The notes beneath the pieces are model-generated. The model was not told the DNA's origin and ran no database searches. It saw nothing but the letters and a program-made list of their open reading frames with translations. This document shows positions 48,580 through 59,819 of a stretch of DNA of 64,000 nt, one piece after another. This DNA comes from Rostratula benghalensis (lineage: Eukaryota; Chordata; Aves; Charadriiformes; Rostratulidae), in NCBI GenBank assembly GCA_013399305.1, contig VXAI01000165.1, forward strand, positions 37,362 through 101,361, written 5' to 3'. How positions within the stretch are numbered: the first letter of the stretch is position 1; every line of letters begins with the position of its first letter. Made by a program: the position numbers and the translations under genes.

Positions 48580-50860
48580 CTAATTCATGTGTATCTGCTA
48601 TAGTTGGGATAAGTGTCCTCTGGTAACCACCTGGTTGCTTCCAAATGGTCAAAACATTGAGAAATAATAAAACTCATACAAAGGTGTGTATGGGTTGGTT
48701 TTATTTTTTTTCCTGCAGCCTTGCAGTAAGATTTTATTCCAGCTGTGGAATAGCAAGGTCTGTGGCTGTTCATAACACTAAGATCTTTCCACCCTGTTTC
48801 ATTACCCCTTCTCCCCACCTCGGTGAACTCTCCCATTCTTCACTTGTTCTGCAAAGCTCAACAAACATTTAGCATTAACAAGTACTACTTAGTAACCTCC
48901 AGCATTTGTCAGTCTCTCATACATGCAGTTTGCTGTCAGCCTGATACAGTTCTTTCTCTTCCCTAAGAGCCAAACAAAGCTCTTAAAGCTCAAGCAGCAG
49001 AGAATTTCTCAGAACTATGGTAGAAATTGTGACCTTGTTGATGTCTGTAATGGTCTGGGGAAAACAAACAATCTCTCAAAGTGAGGGGAGGCCTGTTTCT
49101 AAAGATTCTGGTGTTTCAGCAGCTGGGCTTCAGTATTGCATTTCTTTCCATTATGATCGTTTAGATCTTGTAGTACCTTGGAGAAAAGAGCTGCTTACCC
49201 TTGAACTTGCAGGCTTGATTGATATTTGAAGAATGGGTAACAGGCAATTTGTACCTCACCAGTGCCAGCTTTGCAATTCCCCTTTTCTTAACAAAACAGT
49301 TGTCGTCAGCCTGAAGCTCTGCAGCTTTCTTTTTTTGTTGTTGTTTTAGGTTCTTCTGGTTTTCTGTCCTAACGGTCAGTTCTGGTTGGCAAAGTGATAT
49401 GCTGAATGAAACTGGGTGTTAAAAGTTTGTGTGTGAGTAATCACTTGATTTTTTTCTCCTCCTCTCAGTGTCCCTCTGGTACTGCCCTGGCTGGTTTCCA
49501 GCTCATCTACAGCTATCTAGTAGCACAAGTGCCAGGGCACGTTCATTGCCTTTTAGTATTAATGACTAGCAGGATTAGAATGGTTTCCTCCTGAGAACAA
49601 ACTGCAGTGGTTCACTAAAGCCCTATTAATTAGTGGATGAGAGAAGTGTGGAAATTTTAGTTTGATCCCAGAGCTTGTGATGTTCTTCGTTACTGTTATC
49701 AACGGTACATTGTGAGAAAGCACCCAAGGTGGAGGGGCTGCATGGCAGGATGCAGCAACAACAACAAAAAAAAAACCCAAAACACCCCAAACACCCCAGT
49801 ATTGCATGGAGGTGGGAGCTTAAAGGGAACTGAATCTGGGCCTAAAATGGCTGTGAAAATGCTCTGCTTTGCAAAAAGATACTTCAGTAAGTGGCAAAAC
49901 TCTCCCTTGAAATGCATATTTAAGATGAGACAAATTCTGTAGCAGAGAGGGCAGACCTCCTAAATAACACGTTAGCAATCTGTATAAAGGTTAAAAAAGG
50001 TTAGCAGCAGGTGAGAAAAATTGTTACCATAAGGAAAGAGCTTTCAGAAGACCTAACCTTTGTAAGACAGGACACCAGAAGGACTAGTCACAAGTCAAGG
50101 CATAAAACCACTCTGTCCTAGAAGCAGCTTGCAAAGCCAGTAGAGGTCTCTGAACGTGTGTTTGCCTGACAAATTGGAGTAGGATGGTGAAGATAGCATA
50201 AGGGCTAAATAATCCAAGTTTTTGTGCCAAGTAGAAATTGTTTGAAAGATGGAAGTCTGACCCTGGTGACGTCCAGGAGGAGAACATACTCAGAGCTGGC
50301 AGTAGAAAGAAGGAAGCTAGAAAGTTCAAGGTGGATTTGGAGGGTGTGTGGACAGGGAAGTGTCTTATGTAAAAAGAAAGAAATCTGGAAAACATGGATG
50401 TCTAAAATCATCAGCTACAACAGGATTTGAATAAGTACATTGCTGAGAACTCAACTTCTTTGCTTAAGGTGTCATTATTAGGCTAATTTGTGATATCTTT
50501 ATGCGGCTGTTCTGGCAATAAAGATGAAATATGATAAATCTGATGTGTTGGGAAATGATGTACTGGAACACCCTAGTGATGTGAAATCATACTGAGTTGC
50601 CAGATCTGGGCGAGTACCTAAATACTCCTTCAGCTTTCTGCAAAAAGTTAGGAATACAGCTGGTAAGAGTAGACAAACTGGGATTAGAGTACAGAAGCAG
50701 AAGACTCAGTGATTAGCACATTTTAGAGTCTTAACAAAGATTTAGGATATCAAAAGCAATGAGTTTTTACATCTGGTGTTGGCAAACTTTATGAACTTAC
50801 AGTTTCATAATGCTGATAGTTGTATTAGTGAAAAATATTAGTAAAAAACTCTGCTGTTCT
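48580..50860. other. Non-coding, no recognised feature
   Basis: A-rich run at 49756-49785 region; otherwise nothing was recognised. Confidence 0.5.
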
Positions 50861-50920
50861 CTTTTGAAAGCATGGATAGTCCTTTTGAAGCATGGATAGT
50901 CCTTTTGAAGCATGAATAGA
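50861..50920. repeat. 20 bp tandem repeat, about 2.5-3 copies
   Basis: catggatagtccttttgaag occurs at 50871-50890 and 50891-50910, flanked by partial units on both sides (cttttgaaag before, catgaatag after). Confidence 0.9.
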
Positions 50921-52306
50921 TGGATCGTGCTTGGCAGATGCTTACCTATTGATGCAAAGTCTTTGAAGGAGGTCACTGATTAAAGAGGTTGAATGGTGTT
51001 CCACAGCAACCTTACCTGGTGTGACCAAAATAGTAACTGTCATGCCCAGCCCTCTTTTTGACTTTATTCTTTGTGGCAGGAGGAATTGGCTGAGCAACGG
51101 AGGATGTTTTTCAGCCAATTTTCAGTCAGGCTGTTTGCAGTCTTGCAGCCCAACATGTTAATGCGAGCTGATGGTGCCATGGTCTGTGTTTGTGCTGTTG
51201 ATTTTCAGTTAAGACTAGGGAAGGAGTGGATTTGCTTTATGTTCAGCCCTGATAATCCTCCTTGGCAGAGGGTTAGAGGAACGTCAACAAATGCATCACC
51301 CAACCATTCCAGCCAAGTCAACCACTGAACGTGAGTCAGCATCCAAAGGGGTCATTTGTTGAGAGGGAAAGAATTATCATAAACTTTAAACTGATTAACC
51401 AACAGGAAGCTGGTTAGAAAAAGATGGGGTTTGTTTCTTGGTTTTGGGGGTTTTTTTGGTCACTGTGGTGCAAGTAAAGTATAATTCCTCCATTTTTCTT
51501 TATGGCATGAGCAATTAGTCAAATTGACCAAGAAAACAGGGAGGAGATGAGTTGTTTAAAACAAGATCGAGGTGAAAGATGGTGAATCTGGCTGAAGGGG
51601 AGTCACTGCTGCGGGTAAAATAGTCTTGTGAGTGGACAAGAAAACTGCAATTGAAATAGTTATAACTGCATTAAAAGGGACACTGTGTTAAATACATCTC
51701 AAAATATTTAAAATTTGCCCTTAGCTCAATGCAATATTCTAAGTAGTATTGCAATAGGTCAGAGGAAAGTACTTTTAATAGCATGGAGCTGGAGTTTAAA
51801 AATTAACAAAATACCAGATAGCACAAAGAATGGGCTGAGAAAATGTTGAATAAAATATAATGTTAATTCACATTTAAATGCCTTTCCCATGTTCCATAAT
51901 TACAACCGATCATTGCAAATTATTACTGTGGCCAGAGCTCAAAAAGATACTTATGAATATTGAGTTGTAGGGAAAATATTTACAAATAAAACTAAGAACA
52001 TGAAGTTTGCTTCAGAGTCAGGTCAAGCTGTAACTAGAAAGAGGATTTAAAGATAACCCAGGGCTGGGTAACTTCATACGTGTGCTGTGGGGTTCCATTA
52101 CCCATGTTCTGAAGCAGCAGATGGTGGTCACTGGCAAACCCAGTGCAGGATTCTATGCACTGTGGCTCCTCATTTTCTTTTCCAACAGCTATGCAGAAAC
52201 ACCTTTTCTACAGCCAAGGTCTGCTCTCTTTTATTTCGACCTGGTTTGTGCTGTACAGGAAGGAAAGGATCTTCTGATCTCACAATTTTTAATGTTTTTC
52301 AGATAA
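50921..52306. other. Non-coding, no recognised feature
   Basis: AT-rich. An 85-codon open stretch at 51071-51328 has no family resemblance. Confidence 0.5.
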
Positions 52307-53075
52307 TCTTAGAATGGTTTAGGTTGGAAGGGACCTTACAGATCGAGTTCCAACCCCCATGCCATGGGCAGGGACGCCTCCCACCAGACCAGGCTGCTCA
52401 AAGCCCCACCCAGCCTGGCCTTGAACCCCTCCAGGGATGGGGCAGCCACAGCTTCTCTGGGCACCCCGTTCCAGTGCCTCACCACCCTCACAGGAATGAA
52501 TTTCTTTGTAGTATCCAGTCTAAATCTCCCCTCTTTCAATTTAAAACCTTTGCCCCTTGTCCTATCGATCCACTCCCTGACAAAGAGTCCCTCTCCAGCT
52601 CTCCTGGAGGCTCCAGTCAGGTACTGGAAGGCTGCTATAGGATCTCCTCAGAGCCTTCTCTTCTCCAGGCTGAACAATCCCAACTCTCTCAGCCTGTCCT
52701 CATAGGAAAGGTGCTCCATCCCTTTGATCATCCTCGTGGCCCTCTGCTGGACCCATTTCCACAGTTCCATGTCCTTTCTACGTTGTGGACTCCAGAGCTG
52801 GACACAGTTCTCCAGGTGGGGTCTCACAAGTGCTGAGCAGAGGGGTAGAATCACCTCCCATGACCTGCTGCCCACACTTCTTTTGATGCAGTCCAGGATG
52901 CCATTGGCTTTCTGGGCTGCCAGTGCATGCTGTTGACTCTTGTTGAGCTTCTCATCCACCATCACTCCCAAGTCCTTCTCCTCAGAGCTGCTCTCCAGCT
53001 GTTTTCCACCCAACCTGTGTTTGTGCTTGGGGTTGCCACGTCCCAGGTGCAGGACCCTGCACTTGACGCGTTGTG
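52307..53075 (-). repeat. CR1 3' fragment, antisense (~770 bp)
   Basis: Reverse-complement tail (cttagaatggtttaggttgg) into an open ORF2 C-terminus on the minus strand (RVLHLGRGNPKHKHRLGGKQ, EEKDLGVMVDEKLNKSQQHA). It keeps the codons upstream of 'LSALVRPHLE' that are missing from the deleted copies. Confidence 0.93.
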
Positions 53076-53079
53076 TTTT

Positions 53080-54260
53080 TGGGAAGTTGGTTCCGTGGGA
53101 AGATTGAGGTAGGCATTCTACCATGGCACTTTGCTTCTGCCCACACCAGGACCTGCCAGGTTCTTCCTGATCCTGATGGCATCTACACAGGGTTGGTTTG
53201 GGTTGGAGAGTTTGTATCTCAGACACGAGTTTTGAGCAACTCATCGTCCCTTCAGGCTGTTACACTCATCTTTCTTTCTCCCTCAGATGAAAAGTTGTAT
53301 AAAAGGTGGCCAGCGGCAACTGGGGCCAAGTTATGGAGAGGTAATGGTGCTGCCAGCACTTCCAGTCTGGCAAACTGGTCTGGGGCTTGGAGTCTGCCTT
53401 CACAGACTGTAGATAGACCCCAAAGCCAACAGTCTTGGCTACTCTTGTGAAGCTGCAACAGCCCAAAGTTATAATCGTTTCTTGCAATTAAAAGTATTAT
53501 GTTAACGGGGGTAGATATTTTAGCAGGTCAAAACATGCCTTTGCTCATAAAAGTTTCTATTTAAGAGTTGAGTCTTTCAAGGAATGAAACTGTGAATCCT
53601 CACTTTGTATGAGATTCAAATATCAACTCGCACAAGGACATCAGTGGTTTAATTTTTCTTAAGTCTAAACAAGTTTTTATTGTAGACCTACACTTAAGGA
53701 AGTTGCTCAAAAACCACGCTGTGTTTTTATGTATTTCTAGCACTTTGTCAAGCAATTGTCTTGGGCGATTTTGCTGCTTAAATTTCTGATCTCGCTTGCT
53801 TCCCGGGTTTCTTAAGAAATAATGGAAGAAAAAAAAGTTGCTACTAGCTGTGAAACCATTTAAAAGAAGCCTCAAATTCTGTCCTAATTGGATTAAACTT
53901 GTAAAATTGTAGGGTTGTGATCATGAATTCATCTGTGGAATGGTTTTCATCCAGCTGTGTGACTGCTGCATTTCACAGGGGTCTTCAGCAGCTGCTAGAA
54001 ACTCTCTTATGACTGGTTAGCCCAAGTCTCTGAGAAGATGTGGTGCATCCTTTTCTGGATCTCTGGTATTTCTTTAAAAATATTTTAAGTTTTCATTTGC
54101 ACTGCTGATAAATTAATGAGCTGACATGATCTTAGGGCAGAACAAATGTGCAGGTAGCTCTTTCCAGCGGATGAGGGACTCTGTTCTGCATTGCAAAACA
54201 GCTTGCTTTGCCTTCACCTTCAAAGTTTGCTTGTGCTTATCCTTAAAGACAATTCATGCT
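53080..54260. other. Non-coding, no recognised feature
   Basis: No repeat family, RNA or exon was recognised in this stretch. Confidence 0.5.
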
Positions 54261-54264
54261 CATG

Positions 54265-54500
54265 TGAAATGGTATCAAGTGGCACCAGGGGAGGTTTAGG
54301 ATGGATGTTAGGAAAAATTTCTTCACCAAAAGGGTCACCAAGCGTTGGAAGAGGCTGCCCAGGGGAGTGGTTGAGTCCCCATCCCTGGAGGAATTTAAAA
54401 GCTGAGCAGGCCTTGTGCTGAGGGACATGGTTAGTGGTGGTTTGGGCAGTGCTGAGTTGATGGTCCTAATTGTTCCTTCCACCCTCAACAATTGTATATA
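54265..54500 (+). repeat. CR1 3' fragment, tail-to-tail with next copy
   Basis: From tgaaatggtatcaagtggca to caacaattgtatataac; its 3' end meets the 3' end of an opposite copy. Confidence 0.88.
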
Positions 54501-54715
54501 ACAGAATCATAGAATCTTTCAGGTTGGAAGAGACCCTTGGGATCATCGAGTCCAACCATCAGGCCTGCTCTACAAATTCCTCCCCTACACCAGATCTCCT
54601 GACACCACATCTAAACAACTCTTAAATACACTCAGGGATGGGGACTCAACCACCTCCCTGGGCAGCCCATTCCAGGCTCTGACCACCCTTTCTGTGAAAA
54701 ATTCTTTCCTACGTA
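54501..54715 (-). repeat. CR1 3' fragment, antisense
   Basis: cagaatcatagaatctttca through gggcagcccattccaggctc to attctttcctac. Confidence 0.9.
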
Positions 54716-54719
54716 CAAC

Positions 54720-55850
54720 ATGCAATTCTATATAATGTATACAATACAGTAACAATTTTCTTTAATGCTGCTTTTTATAAAATACCAAATGTTTACTGAG
54801 TAGCACTCATTTTTTCTACAGCAAATAGTCACTGCTGAATGTTTTCCAAAATAATAAAATGTCCATCTTTGTAGCACAGTTACATTTTTGCACTTCTTTA
54901 GGGCCCAGTAAAATAAAAAGATATATATAATTATTTTTTTTATTGGGAGAGCTAAGTTTGCAAGTCCAGGTTTTCAAGAAGAGGTGTCTGTGACGTTTGA
55001 CAGTTACAGAGAAGCTGCCAAGAAACATTCACCTGTTGATATTGTTCAGTACAGTTTTTGTGTAAATGAAAGATGAAATGGTGAATCCTGCAGTACACAT
55101 GAGACTTCTTTTGAAATGCAGGTTGGATCACCAGTGACTAAAGAAAAAACGTGCTGTTTTTCAAGTTGAACCTGAAAAAGGGCAGAGATGTCTTTGTAAT
55201 AGATCTCATCTGATAAATGAAAAAGCATAAAACTTTTTGGTTTGTTTTGTGTGGGAGTTTTTTTTTCCCCACTGAAGACTGAGGAATGATAACCTCTAAC
55301 CTTGGTAATGAAGCTTGTTTTAGAAAAGTGATTCTTACACAGCCTGCTCTGATTTTCTGTTTTCAATAGTGCCTGTTTATTCAAGTGAGAGATGTGGGAG
55401 AAAGTGACTTTGTGTCATCAGCATCCTTCTCTTAATGTGGAAGAAGACTCTCAGACAATTCCTGAGAAATTCAGCAAAATTGACAGCAGAGTGGTCTTTC
55501 TAGTAACTAAACAAAAGACTTAAACTGCATTTAAATTTGTCCTTGTTTTATATAATGAACTAAAGAAGGACTTGCATTCAACTTATCCTCTGACAGAACA
55601 CATTAAAAGAAGCTTGGTACGTTTGTTACGTGAATAAAGTGAAATGAAGCTGGACCCTCCTTAAATACTGGTGTATGCAGCTCTGTGTGTATATGTTTAA
55701 CTTGGATGTTCACTTATTTTGCTGCACTGAGGATGCTTTAGCTTAATATAAGAGGATACACACTCTCTTCTCTTGAAGTTAAATGCTGCCACGCTTAAAG
55801 AATTGATCTTGTTTCCCAGAAAGGCCTGTGCCTGCATAAACCTCATGAAC
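54720..55850. other. Non-coding, AT-rich, no recognised feature
   Basis: Nothing beyond AT-rich simple sequence (54920-54945) was recognised. Confidence 0.5.
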
Positions 55851-55856
55851 TACGGT

Positions 55857-56322
55857 GGACAGGGAACTGCTGGAGAGAGTCCAGGGCAGAGCCACAAAGA
55901 TGCTGAAGGGAGTGGAGCATCTCCCAGAGGAGGAAAGGCTGAGGGAGCTGGGTCTCTTTAGCCTGGAGGAGACTGAGGGGTGACCTCATGAATGTTTATA
56001 AATCTGTAAAGGGTGAGTGTCAGGAGGATGGAGCCAGGCTCTTCTCAGCGATGGCCAATGATAGGACAAGGGGCAATGGGTGCAAGCTGGAACACAGGAG
56101 GTTCCACTTAAATATAAGGAAAAACTTGTTCATGGTGAGGGTGAGGGAACACTGGAAGGGGCTGCCCAGAGAGGTGGTGGAGTCTCCTTCTCAGGAGACA
56201 TTCAAACCCACCTGGACACGTTCCTGTGTGACCTGCTCTGGGTGTTCCTGCTCTGGCAGGGGGACTGGACTGGATGAGCTTTCAAGGTCCCTTCCAATCC
56301 CTGATATTCTGTGATTCTGTGA
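55857..56322 (+). repeat. CR1 3' fragment
   Basis: From ggacagggaactgctggaga to attctgtgattctgtga. Confidence 0.93.
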
Positions 56323-57040
56323 TCTGCAATGTTAATTCTGTGTCTGAAGGGGGCCATAAGAGCCTAGGCCACAAGATGTTCCCCCTGGTATCTGGTTCCA
56401 CTCCTGTGTTCCCAACACATTATACACATCAGTTTTTACTGGGAAAATCTTGCCAGACACTCTACAACAGATTTTCTCATACCAAATGTATTCAGCAGAG
56501 ATCCCATATTTACTTCAGGATGAGCTGACTCCTCCTAAAAGTGTCTTTCTCTTTCTATGGGCTAAAATGGATTATATGGAACCAGCTGAGGTGTAAATAC
56601 CTACATTTGCTCAGGTGAATCCTACTGCTGTGCTGCTGCCGTTTCCAAGAACTTAATGGCAAAATACCTAAAAACTCCTGGGAGATGGGAATAGGAATTA
56701 AAGCTCAGGTTCCTTTCCCACAGGAATTTAACTCATTCTTCCTTTTCTTTGTGTTTCTTTGGTTCCTTGAATCTTGCATTTCTTTTCTAGCTGCTTGCCT
56801 TGTGGCTGGGCCATACTCTTAAGAGTGGGAGTTGTCATTTTGAACCTTCTGAGACTGAATGAGTGCACTGAATTCAATTTTACCATTTCTTGAATGGCTA
56901 CGTAACTATCAAAAGGTAAACCTTGCCATCTCAACTTTTCACTTACATCCTTTTTGGTAAGTGTGAATGAGTCTTCCATTATTGTAAGACCACCAGATGC
57001 CTCAATCCAGGCTGAGACCTGGGTGTAAATCTTCATTTTC

Positions 57041-57440
57041 ATAAAATCATAGAATTGTCTAGGCTAGAAGGGAACTTTAAGGTCATTGAGTCCAACCATC
57101 AACCCAGTGCTGCCCAAACCACCACTAAACCATGTCCCTCAGCACCACATCCACCCGGCTTCTAAATCCTTCCAGGGATGGTGACTCAACCACTTCCCTG
57201 GGCATCCTCTTCCAATGTTTGACAACCCTTTTGGTGAAGAATGTTTTCCTAATATCCATCCTAAACCTCTCCTGGCACAACTTGAGGCTGTTTCCTCTTA
57301 TCCTATCACCTGTTCCTTGGGAGAAGAGACTGACCCCTGCCTCTCTACACCCTCCTTCCAGGTAGTTGTAGAGAGTGAAAAAGTCTTCCCTCAGCCTCCT
57401 TTTCTCCAGGCTAAAATACAGAATTTTTCCTCAGCTTGCT
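57041..57440 (-). repeat. CR1 3' fragment, antisense
   Basis: ataaaatcatagaattgtct through cttccctgggcatcctcttc to the tttctccaggctaaaataca end. Confidence 0.9.
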
Positions 57441-57449
57441 CTGATATTT

Positions 57450-59050
57450 TTTATGTTGACTTTTTTGGCTGCTAATCTTTCCAGAGAGGGCTTATGTTTC
57501 TGAACATGTGCACCTTCAGCATTTCCTGTTGTGGAGTTGAAGAATCCCATCTGATCAAGCTGCTTTTTTTTTTTTTTTTTTCACTAGGGCTCCTAACTCT
57601 CCTTGTGCTTTCTGTAAGACACCTTGGTGCCTTACACAGGCAAAACAGGGCAACCTTGCATCTTCTTACATCTCTGTGGTGTGGGTAAGTGCATTCTGCA
57701 GCACGCTCCAAAGGCTGGCTCCCAGTGCCCAAACTGGGCACGCTGATGGCATCTGCTGCATCCCTTCTCTGCCTGGGTCATCTTCTTGGGGGAAAAACCC
57801 CTCTGAAATGGATTTATTCCAGTTTATTGGGAAGCTGTGGGGGTGCATACATGCACTGAGGAGCTGTGAAGCTTTCCAGAGTCCTCCACTGAAGTGAAAT
57901 ATCTGTCAATGCATTTGCACTTTGTCACACCTACATTTTATTTGGGAATTATAATGACAAGAGTTCAGCCCTAAGGAGGAAAATGAGCATTTTCTGCTCC
58001 TAGACTAAAAATCTTGGTTGCTTTGGAAGCTCAGCAGGCAAGAGAATCCCAGAGTCATTTTAGAAGATCTTATTGCCTGATTTTTACTGGCCAGAGTGGA
58101 AGATACTTGTGCTGCCATGTTTGCACTTTTATAGGCTGTGGTCTCAGAGTCAAGTGCTTGTCTGTGCATGAATTAAGGATCAGCAAGTCAAGTGCCTTTG
58201 ATATTTAGATGGTGGAAATGCACGGTGTGGGCACTGCAAGCGATTTAACTGTGAACAATGGGAATCTGATGAAATTCCAAGTGTTTTCAGTACCTGTTCT
58301 TCAGTGCAATCTGCTTGTTTCCACATTGCTGCCACAGCCTGATTTTTGCTGCTCGTTGTGTCCAGAGTTTGTGGATTGGAGCCCATTTTTCATTCAGTAC
58401 ATTTTTTGAGGCAGTAAACTGCCCTCTTATTTGCTGTCTTTCCTGAGCTATTTCCAGTTTCTAAAATAGATCATGTACTATTTTTTTTCCTGCATTGTTT
58501 TCAAAGTAATTTTCCTTTTTCCTTTTTTCTTTTTTTTTTTTTTTTCCCCTGCCTCCATTCCTTTTCATTGCACAGTACAGCATGCTTTTTGGCTTAAATT
58601 TTATTGTTTATTCTAACACCAGTCTGGCTTTTTTTTTTTTTAACCTTTCTGCTGGTGCTTAATACGTTAGCTTAAAAAGCCCCTGACTTTGCTAGAAATG
58701 TAATGGAGAATGAAACAGAGGGGACTTGTGAAAGATTAAACCATCTTCTGGCTGCTAAAGGGCTGCTGAAAAACAACTGTGTAGGGATTTTGTTTAATGG
58801 GTATGGTCTTTAACTCCAGCATCAAGAGTAACGCTGATGACAATGCATATATTTTTTATTTTTTTTTTATCTCAGTTTTGGGTATAGTGAGAAGGTGACT
58901 GGGGATGGAAAAGGTTTTTTGTTCCCAGTTGAAAGTGCTACCCATGTGGGTCACAATTCACCCGCAGAGATGTTGTGCTGGGATCCATCCATCTGCAAGG
59001 TTATCTGTGCTGTGGAATGTTAGAATGTGCTCCCCATAGGCCAGGCAAGC
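57450..59050. other. Non-coding, no recognised feature
   Basis: Several poly-T tracts (57565-57581, 58530-58545, 58631-58641). No exon or repeat family was recognised. Confidence 0.5.
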
Positions 59051-59059
59051 AGAGAGTCT

Positions 59060-59815
59060 TCTCCAGATGAACAGCCATGTGTCCTTGAGGCCAAAGAAGC
59101 CCAGTGGCATCCTGGATTGCATCAAGAGGAGTGTGGCCAGCAGGTGGAGGGAGGTCATCCTCCTGCTCTACTGCACCCTGGTGAGGCCCCGTCTGGAGCA
59201 CTGGGTCCAGTTCTGGGCTCCCCAGTTCAAGAAGGACAGGGAACTGCTGAAAAGAGGGTACAGCAGAAGACCACAAAGATGATGAGGGGACTGGAGCATC
59301 TTATGAGGAAAGGCTGGGGGACTTGGGCTGGAGAAGACTGATCTGATCAACATCTAGAAATACTCAAAGGGTGGGTGTCAAGAGAAGGGTGTTCAAGGCC
59401 AAGCTGGATGGGACTTTGAGCAACCTGGTCTGGTTGGAGATGTCCCTGCCCATGGCAGGGGGGGTTGGGTAATCTTTAAGGTTCCCTCCAACTCTAACCA
59501 TTCTATGATTCTAAGAGGGTGGGGCCGGTCTTTTTTCAGTGGTGCCCAGTGAGAGGACAAGAGGAAATGGGCAGCAGCTGGAACATAAGAAGTTCCATGT
59601 AAACATGAGGAGGAAGTTCTTTATGTTGAGGGTGGCAGGGCCTTTGGAACAGGCTGCCCAGAGAGGTGGCGGAGTCTCCATCTCTGGAGACATTCAAAAC
59701 CCTGCCTGGACATGTTCCTGTGCAACCTGCTCTGGGTGGACCTGCTTTGGCGGGGAGTTGGAATAGATGATCTCCAGAGGTGCCTTCCAACTCCGTATCA
59801 GTTTGTGATTCTGAT
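59060..59815 (+). repeat. CR1 copy interrupted by a second CR1
   Basis: Outer element parts are 59060-59390 (aacagccatgtgtccttgag ... gtgggtgtcaagagaagggt) and 59513-59815 (aagagggtggggccggtctt ... tttgtgattctga). They join to a normal 'ctgctctgggtggacctgct' type CR1 once the 59391-59512 insert is removed. Confidence 0.92.
59391..59512 (+). repeat. Nested CR1 3' tip insertion
   Basis: gttcaaggccaagctggatg ... aaccattctatgattct is a different CR1 type ('gcaacctggtctgg') inside the outer copy. It is flanked by AAGAGAAGGGT (59380-59390) and AAGAGGGT (59513-59520), a likely short target duplication. Confidence 0.9.
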
Positions 59816-59819
59816 AGGG

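Noticed and set aside
51071..51328. Possible exon preceded by a tttgtggcag acceptor-like site
   Set aside because: The peptide matches no family I know, is not RSF1-like, and the following donor is not convincing.
52648..53244. 198-codon minus-strand open frame
   Set aside because: CR1-derived for most of its length; the first ~55 codons are unrelated intronic sequence read in frame.
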